A stretch of DNA of 64,000 bases, from positions 2,337,501 through 2,401,500 of the forward strand of contig NZ_CP026121.1 in NCBI RefSeq assembly GCF_003330845.1, given 5' to 3'. Positions 1 to 8,299 of this stretch are shown one piece after another; position 1 is the stretch's first letter; every line of letters starts with the position of its first letter. The stretch is from Streptomyces sp. Go-475. GTDB lineage: Bacteria; Actinomycetota; Actinomycetes; Streptomycetales; Streptomycetaceae. The notes beneath the pieces are model-generated. The model saw nothing but the letters and a program-made list of their open reading frames with translations. It ran no database searches and was not told the DNA's origin. The position numbers and the translations under genes were made by a program.

Positions 1-52
1 CGGCGGCCGTCGGGTCGGCCACCTCGAGGGTGACGGATGCGAGGGAGGTCAT
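1..52 (-). CDS. VOC-family (glyoxalase-like) protein, N-terminal end only
   Basis: ATG at 52-50 opens a minus-strand frame running off the left edge. The visible residues are MTSLASVTLEVADPTAA. This is the typical first strand of actinobacterial VOC/glyoxalase-bleomycin-resistance proteins (a beta strand ending in a D-P-x-A turn). Only 17 codons are present, so the substrate cannot be inferred. The family call rests on the N-terminal pattern alone. Confidence 0.5.
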   Translation of the reverse strand, partial: MTSLASVTLEVADPTAA

Positions 53-114
53 GACTGCGACGCTAGCCGCGCTCCCGGGAACCGGCTTCTCGAATCCTGA
101 CCAGCCGCCGCTGA

Positions 115-990
115 TCAGGCGGGCCCCAGCGGGAGCTCGGCCAGTTCGGCCAGGACCCGGGCCGCCGGTGCCGGGGCGGTCAGCCACTTCAGGTGGCTGC
201 CTTCGAGGGTGCGGACGTCGTAGGGGTTGTCCGGCGTCAGCGCGTCGCCCTCGCGGATCAGCCGGTCCTGGAGGGCGAGCGGCAGACTCGCGTCCCCGGC
301 CAGGCGCACGTAGGTCTTCGGGACGCGGCCCCACGTCGCGGCCTGCGCCCGGTCGGCGGAGGTGCCGACGTCCAGGTTCTCGTCGGGCTGGAAGGTGTTG
401 AGGAAGGTCAGGAACTCGTCGTCGGTGCCGTCGGCGAGGAAGGCCGCCTTGAGCGCCGCGAGGGCCTTCGGATCCGAGGTGCGGAAGTTGACGCGCAGCA
501 GGCCGAGTTCGGCCGGGTCGCCGACCATGGCCAGACCCAGCGACGCGGCGTCGACCGTGGCCATCTCGGGCTCGGCGTAGTAGTCGCCGACGTCCAGGGC
601 GACGGGGCACCAGGCCGCCACGTAGACGATGCGGTCGATCAGGTCCGGCCGGGCGTTGGCCGCGGCGGTGGCCGTGACGCCGCCCCGGCTGTGGGAGACC
701 AGGATCACCGGCCCGTTCTCCTTGGCCCGCTCCAGGACGCCGATCAGGTGCGCGGTGTTGTCGGCGAGGGTGACGCCCTTGATCGAGCCGGGCGCGGTGG
801 CGAGGCCGTCGAGATCCTGCGGCGCCTGGTAGGCGCGCGGGTAGCTCGCCCCGAAACCGTGGCCGGGCAGGTCGACGGCGACCGAGCGGTGGCCGAGGAG
901 GCCGAGTTCGGCCTGGAGGGGGGCGAAGGAGAAGGAGTTCGCGAAGGCGCCGTGGACCAGCACGAAGGTCGGCGGTATCTGACTGCTCAT
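115..990 (-). CDS. alpha/beta hydrolase, 291 aa
   Basis: Cytoplasmic hydrolase of the alpha/beta fold. The oxyanion-hole segment LVHGAF lies near residue 12. The nucleophile elbow is VSHSRGG, where the usual first Gly of G-x-S-x-G is Ser. A late His in EGSHLKW fits the catalytic histidine. There is no signal peptide or membrane segment. The length is normal for small esterase-like members of the family. The start MSSQIPPTF was chosen because an open frame continues far upstream without coding character, and because a promoter lies directly before this ATG. The substrate is unknown. The partial VOC gene lies downstream on the same strand. Confidence 0.85.
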   Translation of the reverse strand: MSSQIPPTFVLVHGAFANSFSFAPLQAELGLLGHRSVAVDLPGHGFGASYPRAYQAPQDLDGLATAPGSIKGVTLADNTAHLIGVLERAKENGPVILVSHSRGGVTATAAANARPDLIDRIVYVAAWCPVALDVGDYYAEPEMATVDAASLGLAMVGDPAELGLLRVNFRTSDPKALAALKAAFLADGTDDEFLTFLNTFQPDENLDVGTSADRAQAATWGRVPKTYVRLAGDASLPLALQDRLIREGDALTPDNPYDVRTLEGSHLKWLTAPAPAARVLAELAELPLGPA

Positions 991-998
991 TCTCGGGG

Positions 999-1028
999 AC
1001 ACTACGCAACGCAAGATCACCGCTGCAA
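999..1028 (-). promoter_or_regulatory. probable leaderless promoter of the alpha/beta hydrolase
   Basis: Read on the minus strand, a -35-like TTGCAG (1028-1023) is followed after 18 bp by a -10-like TAGTGT (1004-999). The hydrolase ATG (990) begins 8 nt further on, with no Shine-Dalgarno sequence between. Spacing and lack of leader fit a leaderless transcript, which is common in Streptomyces. The call is from sequence pattern only. Confidence 0.5.
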
Positions 1029-1110
1029 CGGGTACACATCGTTCCGATTGTGCCCGGTCACCGACTGGACCGGTGTCGCCGGCCTCGACTTCGACCCCGG
1101 CAGACGGAGC

Positions 1111-1142
1111 GGCAGCCCGTAGGACCCTCCCTACGGACTGCC
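1111..1142 (-). terminator. hairpin terminator after the MFS gene
   Basis: Thirteen-base arms (1111-1123 and 1130-1142, one mismatch) around a 6-nt loop lie 25 nt beyond the stop of the minus-strand MFS gene. No T-run follows, as is usual for high-GC terminators. Confidence 0.55.
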
Positions 1143-1166
1143 GCCCGGGCATCACCGCGCCGGCGG

Positions 1167-2357
1167 TCAGTGGTGCACGGTTTCCGCCTCCTGCGGGACA
1201 TGGCTCGCCACGACCCGCTCGCGCCCGGCGACCGGAGCCCGGCGGCGGTCCACCACCGCGGCCAGGGACGCCACGCCCAGGCCGAGGACGGCCAGGGCCG
1301 CTCCGGCCAGGGCCGGGGAGGTGACGCCGAGGCCCGCGGCCAGGGCGAGTCCGCCGATCCAGGCGCCGCCGGCGTTGGCCAGGTTGAAGGCGGCCTGGTT
1401 GGCGGAGGAGGCCAGGGACGGGGCCGAGGAGGCCTTCTCCATGACCATCAGCTGGAGCGGGGAGCCGGTGGCGAAGGCCGCCATGCCGAGCAGGACCACC
1501 GCGACGGCGGCGGTGAGTTCCGCGCGCATCAGCAGCGGGAACAGCGCCAGGACCGCCACCAGCGCGGTCAGGCCGCCGAACAGCGTGCCGCGCAGGGAGT
1601 GGTCGGCCAGGCGGCCGCCCAGCAGGTTGCCGGCGGTGGCGCCGACGCCGAACAGGGCCAGCAGCAGGGTGACGCTGGCGTCGGCGTAGCCGGCGGCGTC
1701 CGTGAGCATCGGCGTGATGTAGCTGTAGGCCGCGAAGAGCGCGCCGAAGCCCGCCACCGTCGTGCCGAGCGACAGCCACACCGGGACGGAGCGCAGGGCG
1801 GCGAGTTCGCCGCGCAGGCCCTTGGCGGTGGCGTGCTCGTGGTCGTGCGGGATGAGGAACGCGAGCGCGGCGATGGCCGCCAGGCCGATGGCGCTGACGC
1901 CGAGGAAGGTCGCCCGCCAGCCGAGCTGCTGTCCCATGAGGGTCGCGACGGGCACACCCACGACGTTCGCGACCGTCAGGCCGAGGAACATCAGGGAGAC
2001 CGAGCGCGCCTTGCGTTCGGGGGCGACCATGTTCGTCGCGACGACGGCGCCCACGCCGAAGAAGGCGCCGTGCGGCAGTCCGCTCAGGAAGCGGGCGGCC
2101 AGCAGCCAGCCGTTGTCGGGCGCGAGGGCCGACAGGGCGTTGCCCGCGACGAAGAGTCCCATCAGCCCGATGAGGACCGTGCGGCGGGACATCTTCGCGG
2201 TGACCGCGGCCAGCAGCGGGGCGCCGATGACGACGCCGAGCGCGTACGCCGACACCAGATGGCCGGCGGCGGGTATGGAGATGTGCAGGTCGTCCGCGAC
2301 ATCGGGCAGCAGCCCCATCATCACGAACTCGGTGGTGCCGATGCCGAAGGCACCCAC
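1167..2357 (-). CDS. MFS transporter, DHA1 AraJ/NepI-like
   Basis: Twelve-helix major facilitator, about 396 residues in the uninterrupted frame. The first helix carries GAFGIGTTEFVMMGLLP, a signature of the AraJ/NepI-type proton-driven efflux branch. An R-x-G-R-like loop is not obvious, but the repeat architecture and length are normal. The only in-frame start codon is GTG 2357, inside helix 1 and without a ribosome site. An ATG with a good AAAGG site lies at 2385, one base out of frame. Dropping one base from the G-run at 2379-2382 would give MPWPLLALAVGAFG, the expected N-terminus. The real gene therefore probably begins at 2385, and the window carries a 1-nt frameshift or sequence error. 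The substrate is unknown; drug or sugar efflux is typical. Confidence 0.8.
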   Translation of the reverse strand: MGAFGIGTTEFVMMGLLPDVADDLHISIPAAGHLVSAYALGVVIGAPLLAAVTAKMSRRTVLIGLMGLFVAGNALSALAPDNGWLLAARFLSGLPHGAFFGVGAVVATNMVAPERKARSVSLMFLGLTVANVVGVPVATLMGQQLGWRATFLGVSAIGLAAIAALAFLIPHDHEHATAKGLRGELAALRSVPVWLSLGTTVAGFGALFAAYSYITPMLTDAAGYADASVTLLLALFGVGATAGNLLGGRLADHSLRGTLFGGLTALVAVLALFPLLMRAELTAAVAVVLLGMAAFATGSPLQLMVMEKASSAPSLASSANQAAFNLANAGGAWIGGLALAAGLGVTSPALAGAALAVLGLGVASLAAVVDRRRAPVAGRERVVASHVPQEAETVHH

Positions 2358-2414
2358 GGCGAGGGCGAGCAGGGGCCAGGGGCATGAAGAACCTTTCGAG
2401 ACTTGCGTGGAGAT

Positions 2415-2439
2415 CCGTACGTCATATGTTCAAGTACGG
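2415..2439. promoter_or_regulatory. inverted repeat upstream of the MFS gene
   Basis: Perfect 6-bp arms CCGTAC (2415-2420) and GTACGG (2434-2439) flank a 13-bp AT-rich centre that contains CATATG. The site is 30-54 bp upstream of the likely MFS start (2385), where an operator would sit. No matching regulator gene is adjacent, so its reader is unknown. Confidence 0.4.
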
Positions 2440-2521
2440 AACAAAGTCTCGCAGGCGCACTATTCCGCGAGGTGAACCCGTCGTTGCCGGATCCTGGCCG
2501 AACTGCCCTGACCTGCGGTTT

Positions 2522-3574
2522 TCAGGAACCGCTTGTGGCGACCTTCACACGGGCCGCGACGGGCAGATGGTCGCTGCCGGTCTGCGGGAGGGTCCAGGAA
2601 CTCTCCGGCGTCAGACCCCGGACCATGATCTGGTCGATGCGCGCCATCGGGAACGACGCCGGCCAGCTGAACCCGAAGCCGCTGCCGGCCGCGCCCTGCG
2701 TGGAGCGCATCTGGGAGGTGACGGCGTTGAGCGCGCGGTCGTTCATGGTGCCGTTCAGGTCGCCGAGCAGGACGACGTTCCTCAGCGGTTCCCGGGCGAT
2801 GGCGTGGCCCAGGTAGTCGGCGCTCCGGTCGCGCTGCCGGGCCGTGAAGCCGGCCTCCATCTTCACGCGCACCGACGGCAGGTGGGCGACGTAGACCGCG
2901 ACCTGGCCGGCCGGGGCGGTCACGGTGGCGCGCATCGCGCGCGTCCAGCCCATGTCGAGGTCGACGGCCCGCACATCGGTCAGCGGGTACTTGCTCCACA
3001 CCCCGACCGTGCCCTGCACCGAGTGGTAGCGGTAGGTCGAGGCGAGCGCCTTCTCGTACGTCGGCACGGCGCTCGCGGTCAGTTCCTCCAGGGCGAGGAC
3101 GTCCGCGCCGGATGCGGCCACGTCACGGGCGGTGCCGGCCGGGTCGGGGTTGTCGGCGTTGACGTTGTGCGTGGCCACGGTGAGGTCGCCGCCGGTCCCG
3201 GTCTTGTCGCTGACCTGGCCGCCGAACAGGTTCAGCCAGACCAGCGCCGGCAGCACCACCGCGATCAGCGCGGTCGCCGACCTGCGGACCACCGCGAGGA
3301 CGAGCAGCACCGGCACGAGGAGTCCCAGCCAGGGCAGGAACGTCTCGACGAGGCTGCCCAGGTTGCCGATCGTGTTCGGGATGCGCGAGTGCATGATCAT
3401 GATCACGGCCAGCAGCACCGCGCAGGCGGCCACGAGCAGCCCGCGCCGCCAGATCCGTGGGTCGCCCCGCCAGGGTCCCAGCAGCCGGTCGAACAGGCGC
3501 CGAAGCCGGGTTCCCCGGTGCTCGGGCCCCGAGCCGCCGTTGTCCGTCTCCGTCATGTACGCCTGCTGCGCCAT
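2522..3574 (-). CDS. endonuclease/exonuclease/phosphatase family protein with membrane anchor, 350 aa
   Basis: The N-terminal third has a cytoplasmic basic stretch followed by three hydrophobic segments (about residues 45-65, 73-94 and 99-118). The EEP fold follows and is predicted to be extracytoplasmic. Metal and catalytic motifs are present in order: THNVNADN, LALEELT, VAHLPS, LLGDLN and SDHLP. This matches DNase-I-like phosphodiesterases and sphingomyelinase-like proteins of actinobacteria. The ATG has a GAGG site 8 nt upstream; a second ATG six codons later is possible. The substrate (nucleic acid, phospholipid or inositol phosphate) cannot be decided from sequence. Confidence 0.88.
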   Translation of the reverse strand: MAQQAYMTETDNGGSGPEHRGTRLRRLFDRLLGPWRGDPRIWRRGLLVAACAVLLAVIMIMHSRIPNTIGNLGSLVETFLPWLGLLVPVLLVLAVVRRSATALIAVVLPALVWLNLFGGQVSDKTGTGGDLTVATHNVNADNPDPAGTARDVAASGADVLALEELTASAVPTYEKALASTYRYHSVQGTVGVWSKYPLTDVRAVDLDMGWTRAMRATVTAPAGQVAVYVAHLPSVRVKMEAGFTARQRDRSADYLGHAIAREPLRNVVLLGDLNGTMNDRALNAVTSQMRSTQGAAGSGFGFSWPASFPMARIDQIMVRGLTPESSWTLPQTGSDHLPVAARVKVATSGS

Positions 3575-3750
3575 ACCGTCGCCTCACTGCCTGCCGTGCA
3601 CACCATCGCCCCCGTGTCTACGACCCTAGGGGATGATCCGTTCCGTTCCCGCCGTCCCTCGACGGCCGTACGGGGGCGATGACGTTCGAGTCGCCGCGGG
3701 GAGTTCCGATCAAGGCCACGGAAAGCGCGCTCTGTGACGAAACGCGCACA

Positions 3751-4401
3751 CTAGGGTTGCTGGGACGTCGAACTGACGGACGGTGAGCTGACGGGCCGCA
3801 GACCGTCGAGGAGCGTGTCGACGACCTGTTCGGCGAGGTCGTCGGGCAGGTCGGCGTCGGGGCGCAGGACGGCCCGGACGAGGACCGGCGCGACGAACAG
3901 GTCGTTCAGCAGCTCGATGTCGACGTCCGCGCGCAGTTCGCCGTTCTCCTGGCCGCGGCGCAGGACCTCCAGCCCGAGGCGGCGGCGCGGTGCGATGACG
4001 GTGTGGTCGTAGGCCGCCCAGATCTTCGGGCTGCTCTTCATCTGGGCGTGCACGGTGTGCAGGATCGCCGACGAGCGGCCGGCCAGACCGCGCCGGCGCA
4101 CCTGTTCCAGCAGGACCACGAGGTCGTCGCGCATCGAGGTGCCGGGGAGCGGGGGGTCGGCGGGTTCGGCGGCGCGCAGGACGTCGACGAAGAGTTCCTC
4201 CTTGCCGCTCCAGCGGCGGTAGATGGTGGCCTTGCCGACGCCGGCGGTGCGGGCGATGCGCTCGATGGACAGCTCCGCCAGCGGCACGCCCTCCTCCAGG
4301 AGCTTCATCACGCCCTCGACGATGGCGTGCTCGACGGCCTCGCTTCTCGGGCGGCCCCTCGGGGGTCCGTCGGGGCGGGGGTGCCGTTCGGCGAGGCTCA
4401 C
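3751..4401 (-). CDS. TetR-family repressor of the adjacent DHA2 exporter
   Basis: The TetR helix-turn-helix lies in the first quarter, with core AGVGKATIYRRWSGKEEL. A C-terminal ligand domain of the TetR_C type follows. GTG 4401 was chosen for its GAAGGGA ribosome site; an ATG at 4437 would add 12 residues. The gene starts shortly after the DHA2 exporter stop (4451) on the same strand, so the two are almost certainly one operon. An inverted repeat at 6075-6097 before the exporter is the likely operator, giving autoregulation of pump and repressor. The inducer is unknown. Confidence 0.9.
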   Translation of the reverse strand: MSLAERHPRPDGPPRGRPRSEAVEHAIVEGVMKLLEEGVPLAELSIERIARTAGVGKATIYRRWSGKEELFVDVLRAAEPADPPLPGTSMRDDLVVLLEQVRRRGLAGRSSAILHTVHAQMKSSPKIWAAYDHTVIAPRRRLGLEVLRRGQENGELRADVDIELLNDLFVAPVLVRAVLRPDADLPDDLAEQVVDTLLDGLRPVSSPSVSSTSQQP

Positions 4402-4450
4402 GGGCGTGCGTCCCTTCGTGACCGGGTGAGGGTGCATTCTCGCGCAGGGT

Positions 4451-6052
4451 TCACGGCCTTGCCTCGGCCACCTCCTTCTCCTCCTCCCCCGGCCGGGGCG
4501 CCGGCTGCTTCCCGGGCAGGAACAGCGCCACGACCACCGCGCCGACGAGTGCGACGCCCGCGCCCCACAGGGCGGTGACGTGCATCGCGTGCAGGAACGC
4601 GTCGTGGGCCGGGGTGAGCAGGGCCCTGCCCGGTGGGCCCAGCTTCGCCGCGACGCCGAGGGTGGCCTCGATGGACTCGCCCGCGGTGTGCCGGAGGGCC
4701 GGCGGCAGCGCGCCGAGCTTGTCCTCGATGCCCGTGCGGTACGCGGTGGACAGCACCGAGCCGAGGACGGCGATGCCGAGGGCGCCGCCGACCTGCCGGA
4801 AGGTGTTGCTGAGCGCGGAGGCCGAGCCGGCCTTCTCGCGGGGCAGGGCCTGCATGATGACGACGCTGACCGGCGTCATGATGTGCGCCATGCCGGTGCC
4901 CATGAGGAAGAAGATCACTTCCAGGATCCAGATGGGCGTGTCCGCGTCCAGGGTGGCGAAGGCGGCCAGCATCGCGGCGATGACCAGCATCGCGGCGGTC
5001 GTGGTCGCCTTGTTGCCGAAGCGGTCGACCAGCAGCCGGGCCCGCGGCGCGAAGATCATCTGGGCGGCGGCCAGCGGCAGCATCAGCAGTCCGGTCTCCA
5101 GCGGCGAGTAGCCGCGCACGCTCTGCGTGTAGAAGACGGAGAAGAAGGTCACACCCATCAGCGCGAAGAAGACCAGCGCGATGGCGGCGATGGCGGCCGA
5201 GAAGACCTTGTTCCTGAAGTACGTGACGTCGATGGAGGGGTGGCTGCTGCGCTTCTCGAACACGACGAAGGCGACGAGGACGGCGAGACCGGCGCCGATC
5301 GCCGACAGCACGGTGGCGTCGGTGAAGTCGGCGAGCCGGCCGCCCTCGATGATGCCGTAGACGAGCAGCACCAGGCCGACGACCGACAGCACGACGCCGA
5401 CGGGGTCGATGCGGCCGGGGGCGGGGTCGCGGGAGTCGGGCACCAGCCAGAGCATCAGGGCCAGGGCGAGCAGCACGATCGGCACGTTGATGAGGAAGAC
5501 GGAGCCCCACCAGAAGTGGTCGAGCAGCACGCCGCCGGTGATCGGGCCGATGGCGATGGCGAGGCCGACACCGCCGGCCCAGATGCCGATGGCCTTGGGC
5601 TGCTCGTCGCGCTCGAAGACGTTCATGAGGACGGCGAGGGTGGCCGGCATGACGAACGCCGCGCCGAGGCCCATCACGGCGCGGAAGGCGATGAGCTCGC
5701 CCGGCGAGCCGGAGAACGCGGCGCACGCGGAGCCGGCGCCGAACACGGCGAGACCGGCGAGCAGCACCTTCTTGCGGCCCAGCCGGTCCCCGAGGAGCCC
5801 GGCGGTGAACAGCAGGCCCGCGAAGACCAGGGTGTAGGCGTTGATGGCCCACTCCAGCTCGCTCTGCGTGGCTCCGATGCCGGTCGGGGCGGGGGTGGAG
5901 ATCGTCTTGATGGCGACGTTGAGGATGGAGTTGTCGAGGACGACGATCAGCAGGCTCAGCATCAGCACGCCGAGGATCGCCCAGCGGCGCCGGTGCACCG
6001 CTTCCGGTATGCGGCGGCCGGTGGGGGCGGCGCCGTCGGCAGGAGTGGTCAT
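4451..6052 (-). CDS. DHA2-family (EmrB/QacA) multidrug MFS exporter, 533 aa
   Basis: Length and hydrophobic pattern fit the 14-helix drug:proton antiporter family. Visible motifs are LDNSILNVA in helix 1 (family motif D1), the loop motif GDRLGRKKV between helices 2 and 3, and a [12 protein letters not shown] motif C in helix 5. The cytoplasmic tail is acidic ([12 protein letters not shown]). The ATG at 6052 is preceded by a -10-like TAGGGT at about 8 nt, suggesting leaderless expression. It is co-transcribed with the TetR gene that follows. Confidence 0.93.
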   Translation of the reverse strand: MTTPADGAAPTGRRIPEAVHRRRWAILGVLMLSLLIVVLDNSILNVAIKTISTPAPTGIGATQSELEWAINAYTLVFAGLLFTAGLLGDRLGRKKVLLAGLAVFGAGSACAAFSGSPGELIAFRAVMGLGAAFVMPATLAVLMNVFERDEQPKAIGIWAGGVGLAIAIGPITGGVLLDHFWWGSVFLINVPIVLLALALMLWLVPDSRDPAPGRIDPVGVVLSVVGLVLLVYGIIEGGRLADFTDATVLSAIGAGLAVLVAFVVFEKRSSHPSIDVTYFRNKVFSAAIAAIALVFFALMGVTFFSVFYTQSVRGYSPLETGLLMLPLAAAQMIFAPRARLLVDRFGNKATTTAAMLVIAAMLAAFATLDADTPIWILEVIFFLMGTGMAHIMTPVSVVIMQALPREKAGSASALSNTFRQVGGALGIAVLGSVLSTAYRTGIEDKLGALPPALRHTAGESIEATLGVAAKLGPPGRALLTPAHDAFLHAMHVTALWGAGVALVGAVVVALFLPGKQPAPRPGEEEKEVAEARP

Positions 6053-6059
6053 GCCGAGG

Positions 6060-6097
6060 ACCCTAGGCCCCTTTCGATACGGGACCGTCTCGTATCG
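6060..6097 (-). promoter_or_regulatory. TetR operator overlapping the exporter promoter
   Basis: A perfect 7-bp inverted repeat, CGATACG (6075-6081) and CGTATCG (6091-6097), is separated by 9 bp with an ACCGTCT centre. It covers the expected -35 zone of a minus-strand promoter whose -10-like TAGGGT is at 6065-6060. Position and symmetry fit autorepression by the TetR protein encoded at 3751-4401. Confidence 0.65.
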
Positions 6098-6253
6098 GAA
6101 CTCTCTTACCGAGCCCTTACACGGCGGTCGCTTCCGGCCACCCGGCGGAACTCACAGGGGCTCCCCTAGCCCTGTCCGGCACGAGGTGCCACCATGGACG
6201 TGGTCCGGGGACGCCGTCAGGGCGCCTCGAGATGACGTGTGAGGAGCCGTGCA

Positions 6254-7129
6254 ATGACGCAGCTTCCGGCTGCCCAGAACGCTCAGCAGAAGCCCTCCGA
6301 CGGCGGCAGGGCGCTGTACGGGGGCAAGAGCACCCGCCGCATCACGGTGCGGGACATCGCCGCCGCCAAGGAGCGCGGCGAGAAGTGGCCCATGCTCACC
6401 GCGTACGACGCGATGACCGCGTCCGTCTTCGACGAGGCCGGCATCCCGGTCATGCTCGTCGGCGACTCGGCGGGCAACTGCCACCTGGGGTACGAGACGA
6501 CCGTGCCCGTCACCCTCGACGAGATGACCATGCTGTCGGCGGCGGTCGTACGGGGCACCTCGCGCGCCCTGATCGTCGGCGACCTGCCCTTCGGCTCCTA
6601 CCAGGAGGGTCCGGTGCAGGCGCTGCGCTCGGCGACCCGGCTGGTGAAGGAGGCGGGCGTGCAGGCCGTGAAGCTGGAGGGGGGCGAGCGGTCGCACGAG
6701 CAGATCCGGCTGCTCGTCGAGTCCGGCATCCCGGTCATGGCGCACATCGGGCTGACCCCGCAGTCCGTCAACGCGATGGGCTACCGCGTGCAGGGCCGTG
6801 GCGAGGAGGCGGCCCAGCAGCTGCTGCGGGACGCGAAGGCCGTGCAGGACGCGGGCGCGTTCGCGGTGGTGCTGGAGCTGGTGCCGGCGGAGCTGGCGGC
6901 CGAGGTGACGCGGGTGCTGCACATCCCGACCGTCGGGATCGGCGCCGGGCCCGAGACGGACGCGCAGGTCCTGGTGTGGACCGACATGCTCGGGCTGACC
7001 GGCGGGCGCGTGCCGAAGTTCGTGAAGCAGTACGCGGACCTGCGCGAGGTGATGGGGACCGCGGCGAAGGCGTTCGCCGAGGACGTGGTCGGCGGAACGT
7101 TCCCCTCGGAGGAGCACTCCGTCCACTGA
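6254..7129 (+). CDS. panB: 3-methyl-2-oxobutanoate hydroxymethyltransferase
   Basis: Catalyses transfer of a hydroxymethyl group from 5,10-methylene-tetrahydrofolate to 2-oxoisovalerate, giving ketopantoate, the first committed step of pantothenate/CoA synthesis. The 291-residue TIM barrel shows the family landmarks [10 protein letters not shown], the metal-binding VGDSAGN segment, [15 protein letters not shown] and [18 protein letters not shown] 6254 follows a GGAG site; an upstream ATG at 6239 would add five unlikely residues. It stands alone between the exporter operon and a strong terminator. Confidence 0.97.
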   Translation: MTQLPAAQNAQQKPSDGGRALYGGKSTRRITVRDIAAAKERGEKWPMLTAYDAMTASVFDEAGIPVMLVGDSAGNCHLGYETTVPVTLDEMTMLSAAVVRGTSRALIVGDLPFGSYQEGPVQALRSATRLVKEAGVQAVKLEGGERSHEQIRLLVESGIPVMAHIGLTPQSVNAMGYRVQGRGEEAAQQLLRDAKAVQDAGAFAVVLELVPAELAAEVTRVLHIPTVGIGAGPETDAQVLVWTDMLGLTGGRVPKFVKQYADLREVMGTAAKAFAEDVVGGTFPSEEHSVH

Positions 7130-7144
7130 GCCACCGCGGTACCG

Positions 7145-7182
7145 GACAGCCCCGCCGATCGTCCCCCGTCGGCGGGGCTGTT
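7145..7182 (+). terminator. rho-independent-type terminator after panB
   Basis: The arms ACAGCCCCGCCGA and TCGGCGGGGCTGTT pair over 13 bp around a short C-rich loop and end in a small T-stretch. The hairpin lies 16 nt after the panB stop. Confidence 0.8.
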
Positions 7183-7197
7183 CCCGTTTCCGGCCGT

Positions 7198-7270
7198 TGT
7201 CGGCGGGATGTCGGTGCCGGCGAGCCGCTGTCAGCGGTCTGTCGGTGGTTTGTCGGCGCGCCCTGACACT
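7198..7270 (+). promoter_or_regulatory. 11-bp-phased direct repeats, probable SARP/AfsR-type binding array
   Basis: Five TGTC(G/A)G(C/T) heptamers begin at 7198, 7209, 7229, 7240 and 7251. Steps are 11, 20, 11 and 11 bp. The last repeat ends 7 bp before a -10-like GACACT (7265-7270), which is 9 bp before the ABC-transporter ATG. SARP and AfsR proteins bind direct heptamers spaced by about one helical turn, close to the -10. An AfsR-like gene lies just beyond the transporter pair. The assignment of that protein to this site is inference. Confidence 0.6.
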
Positions 7271-7279
7271 GTCGTCCGC

Positions 7280-8299
7280 ATGACGCGAATCGACACACGA
7301 ACCGGCGGCGCCGCTGTCACCGTGCGGGGGCTGGTGAAGCACTACGGGGAGACCAGGGCACTGGACGGGGTCGACCTGGACGTGCGGGAGGGCACCGTGA
7401 TGGGGGTGCTCGGGCCGAACGGGGCCGGGAAGACCACCCTGGTGCGGATCCTGTCCACCCTGCTGCGGCCCGACGCGGGACAGGCGACGGTGGCGGGGTA
7501 CGACGTCGTACGGCAGCCGCGGAACCTGCGGCGGGTGATAGGGCTCACCGGGCAGTACGCCTCCGTCGACGAGAAGCTGCCCGGCTGGGAGAACCTGTAC
7601 ATGATCGGGCGACTGCTCGACCTGCCCCGCAAGGAGGCACGCGCGCGTGCCGACGCGCTGCTGGAGCGGTTCTCGCTGACGGACGCCGCGAAGCGGCCCG
7701 CGAGCACCTACTCCGGCGGTATGCGGCGGCGGCTCGACCTGGCCGCCTCGATGATCGGGCGGCCCTCCGTCCTCTTCCTCGACGAGCCGACCACCGGCCT
7801 CGACCCCCGCACCCGCAACGAGGTGTGGGACGAGGTGAAGGCCATGGTCGGGGACGGCGTGACCGTGCTGCTGACCACGCAGTACATGGAGGAGGCCGAG
7901 CAGCTCGCCTCCGAGCTGACCGTGGTGGACAAGGGCCGGGTCGTCGCGGGCGGCGGCATCGAGGAACTCAAGGCCAAGGTCGGCGGGCGCACCCTGCGGA
8001 TCCGGCCGGCCGACGCCGCGCAGCTGCGGCCGCTCGCCGGCCATCTCGACGGCCTGGGCATCACCGGGCTGGCGACCACCACCGTGGACGGCGACTCCGG
8101 CACGCTCCTGGTGCCGATCCTGAGCGACGAGCAGCTGACCGCCGTGGTGGGCGCCATCGCCTCCCGCGGCATCACGATCGCCGCCGTCACCACCGAACTG
8201 CCCAGCCTGGACGAGGTGTTCCTGTCCCTCACCGGCCACCGCGCCAGTGCGCCGCAGGACGCCGTGCCCACCGAGGACCGCGAGGAAGTCTCCGTATGA
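7280..8299 (+). CDS. ABC transporter ATPase, DrrA-like
   Basis: The 339-residue protein has a single nucleotide-binding domain in the first 230 residues: Walker A GPNGAGKTT, signature YSGGMRRR, Walker B VLFLDEPTTGLD, and an H-loop replaced by Gln (TTQYMEEAE). A C-terminal regulatory extension is typical of daunorubicin-resistance DrrA-type ATPases. It powers drug or lipid export with the permease encoded immediately downstream, whose start overlaps this stop by 4 nt (ATGA). The gene is preceded by phased repeats that may be targets of the neighbouring AfsR-like regulator. Confidence 0.95.
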   Translation: MTRIDTRTGGAAVTVRGLVKHYGETRALDGVDLDVREGTVMGVLGPNGAGKTTLVRILSTLLRPDAGQATVAGYDVVRQPRNLRRVIGLTGQYASVDEKLPGWENLYMIGRLLDLPRKEARARADALLERFSLTDAAKRPASTYSGGMRRRLDLAASMIGRPSVLFLDEPTTGLDPRTRNEVWDEVKAMVGDGVTVLLTTQYMEEAEQLASELTVVDKGRVVAGGGIEELKAKVGGRTLRIRPADAAQLRPLAGHLDGLGITGLATTTVDGDSGTLLVPILSDEQLTAVVGAIASRGITIAAVTTELPSLDEVFLSLTGHRASAPQDAVPTEDREEVSV

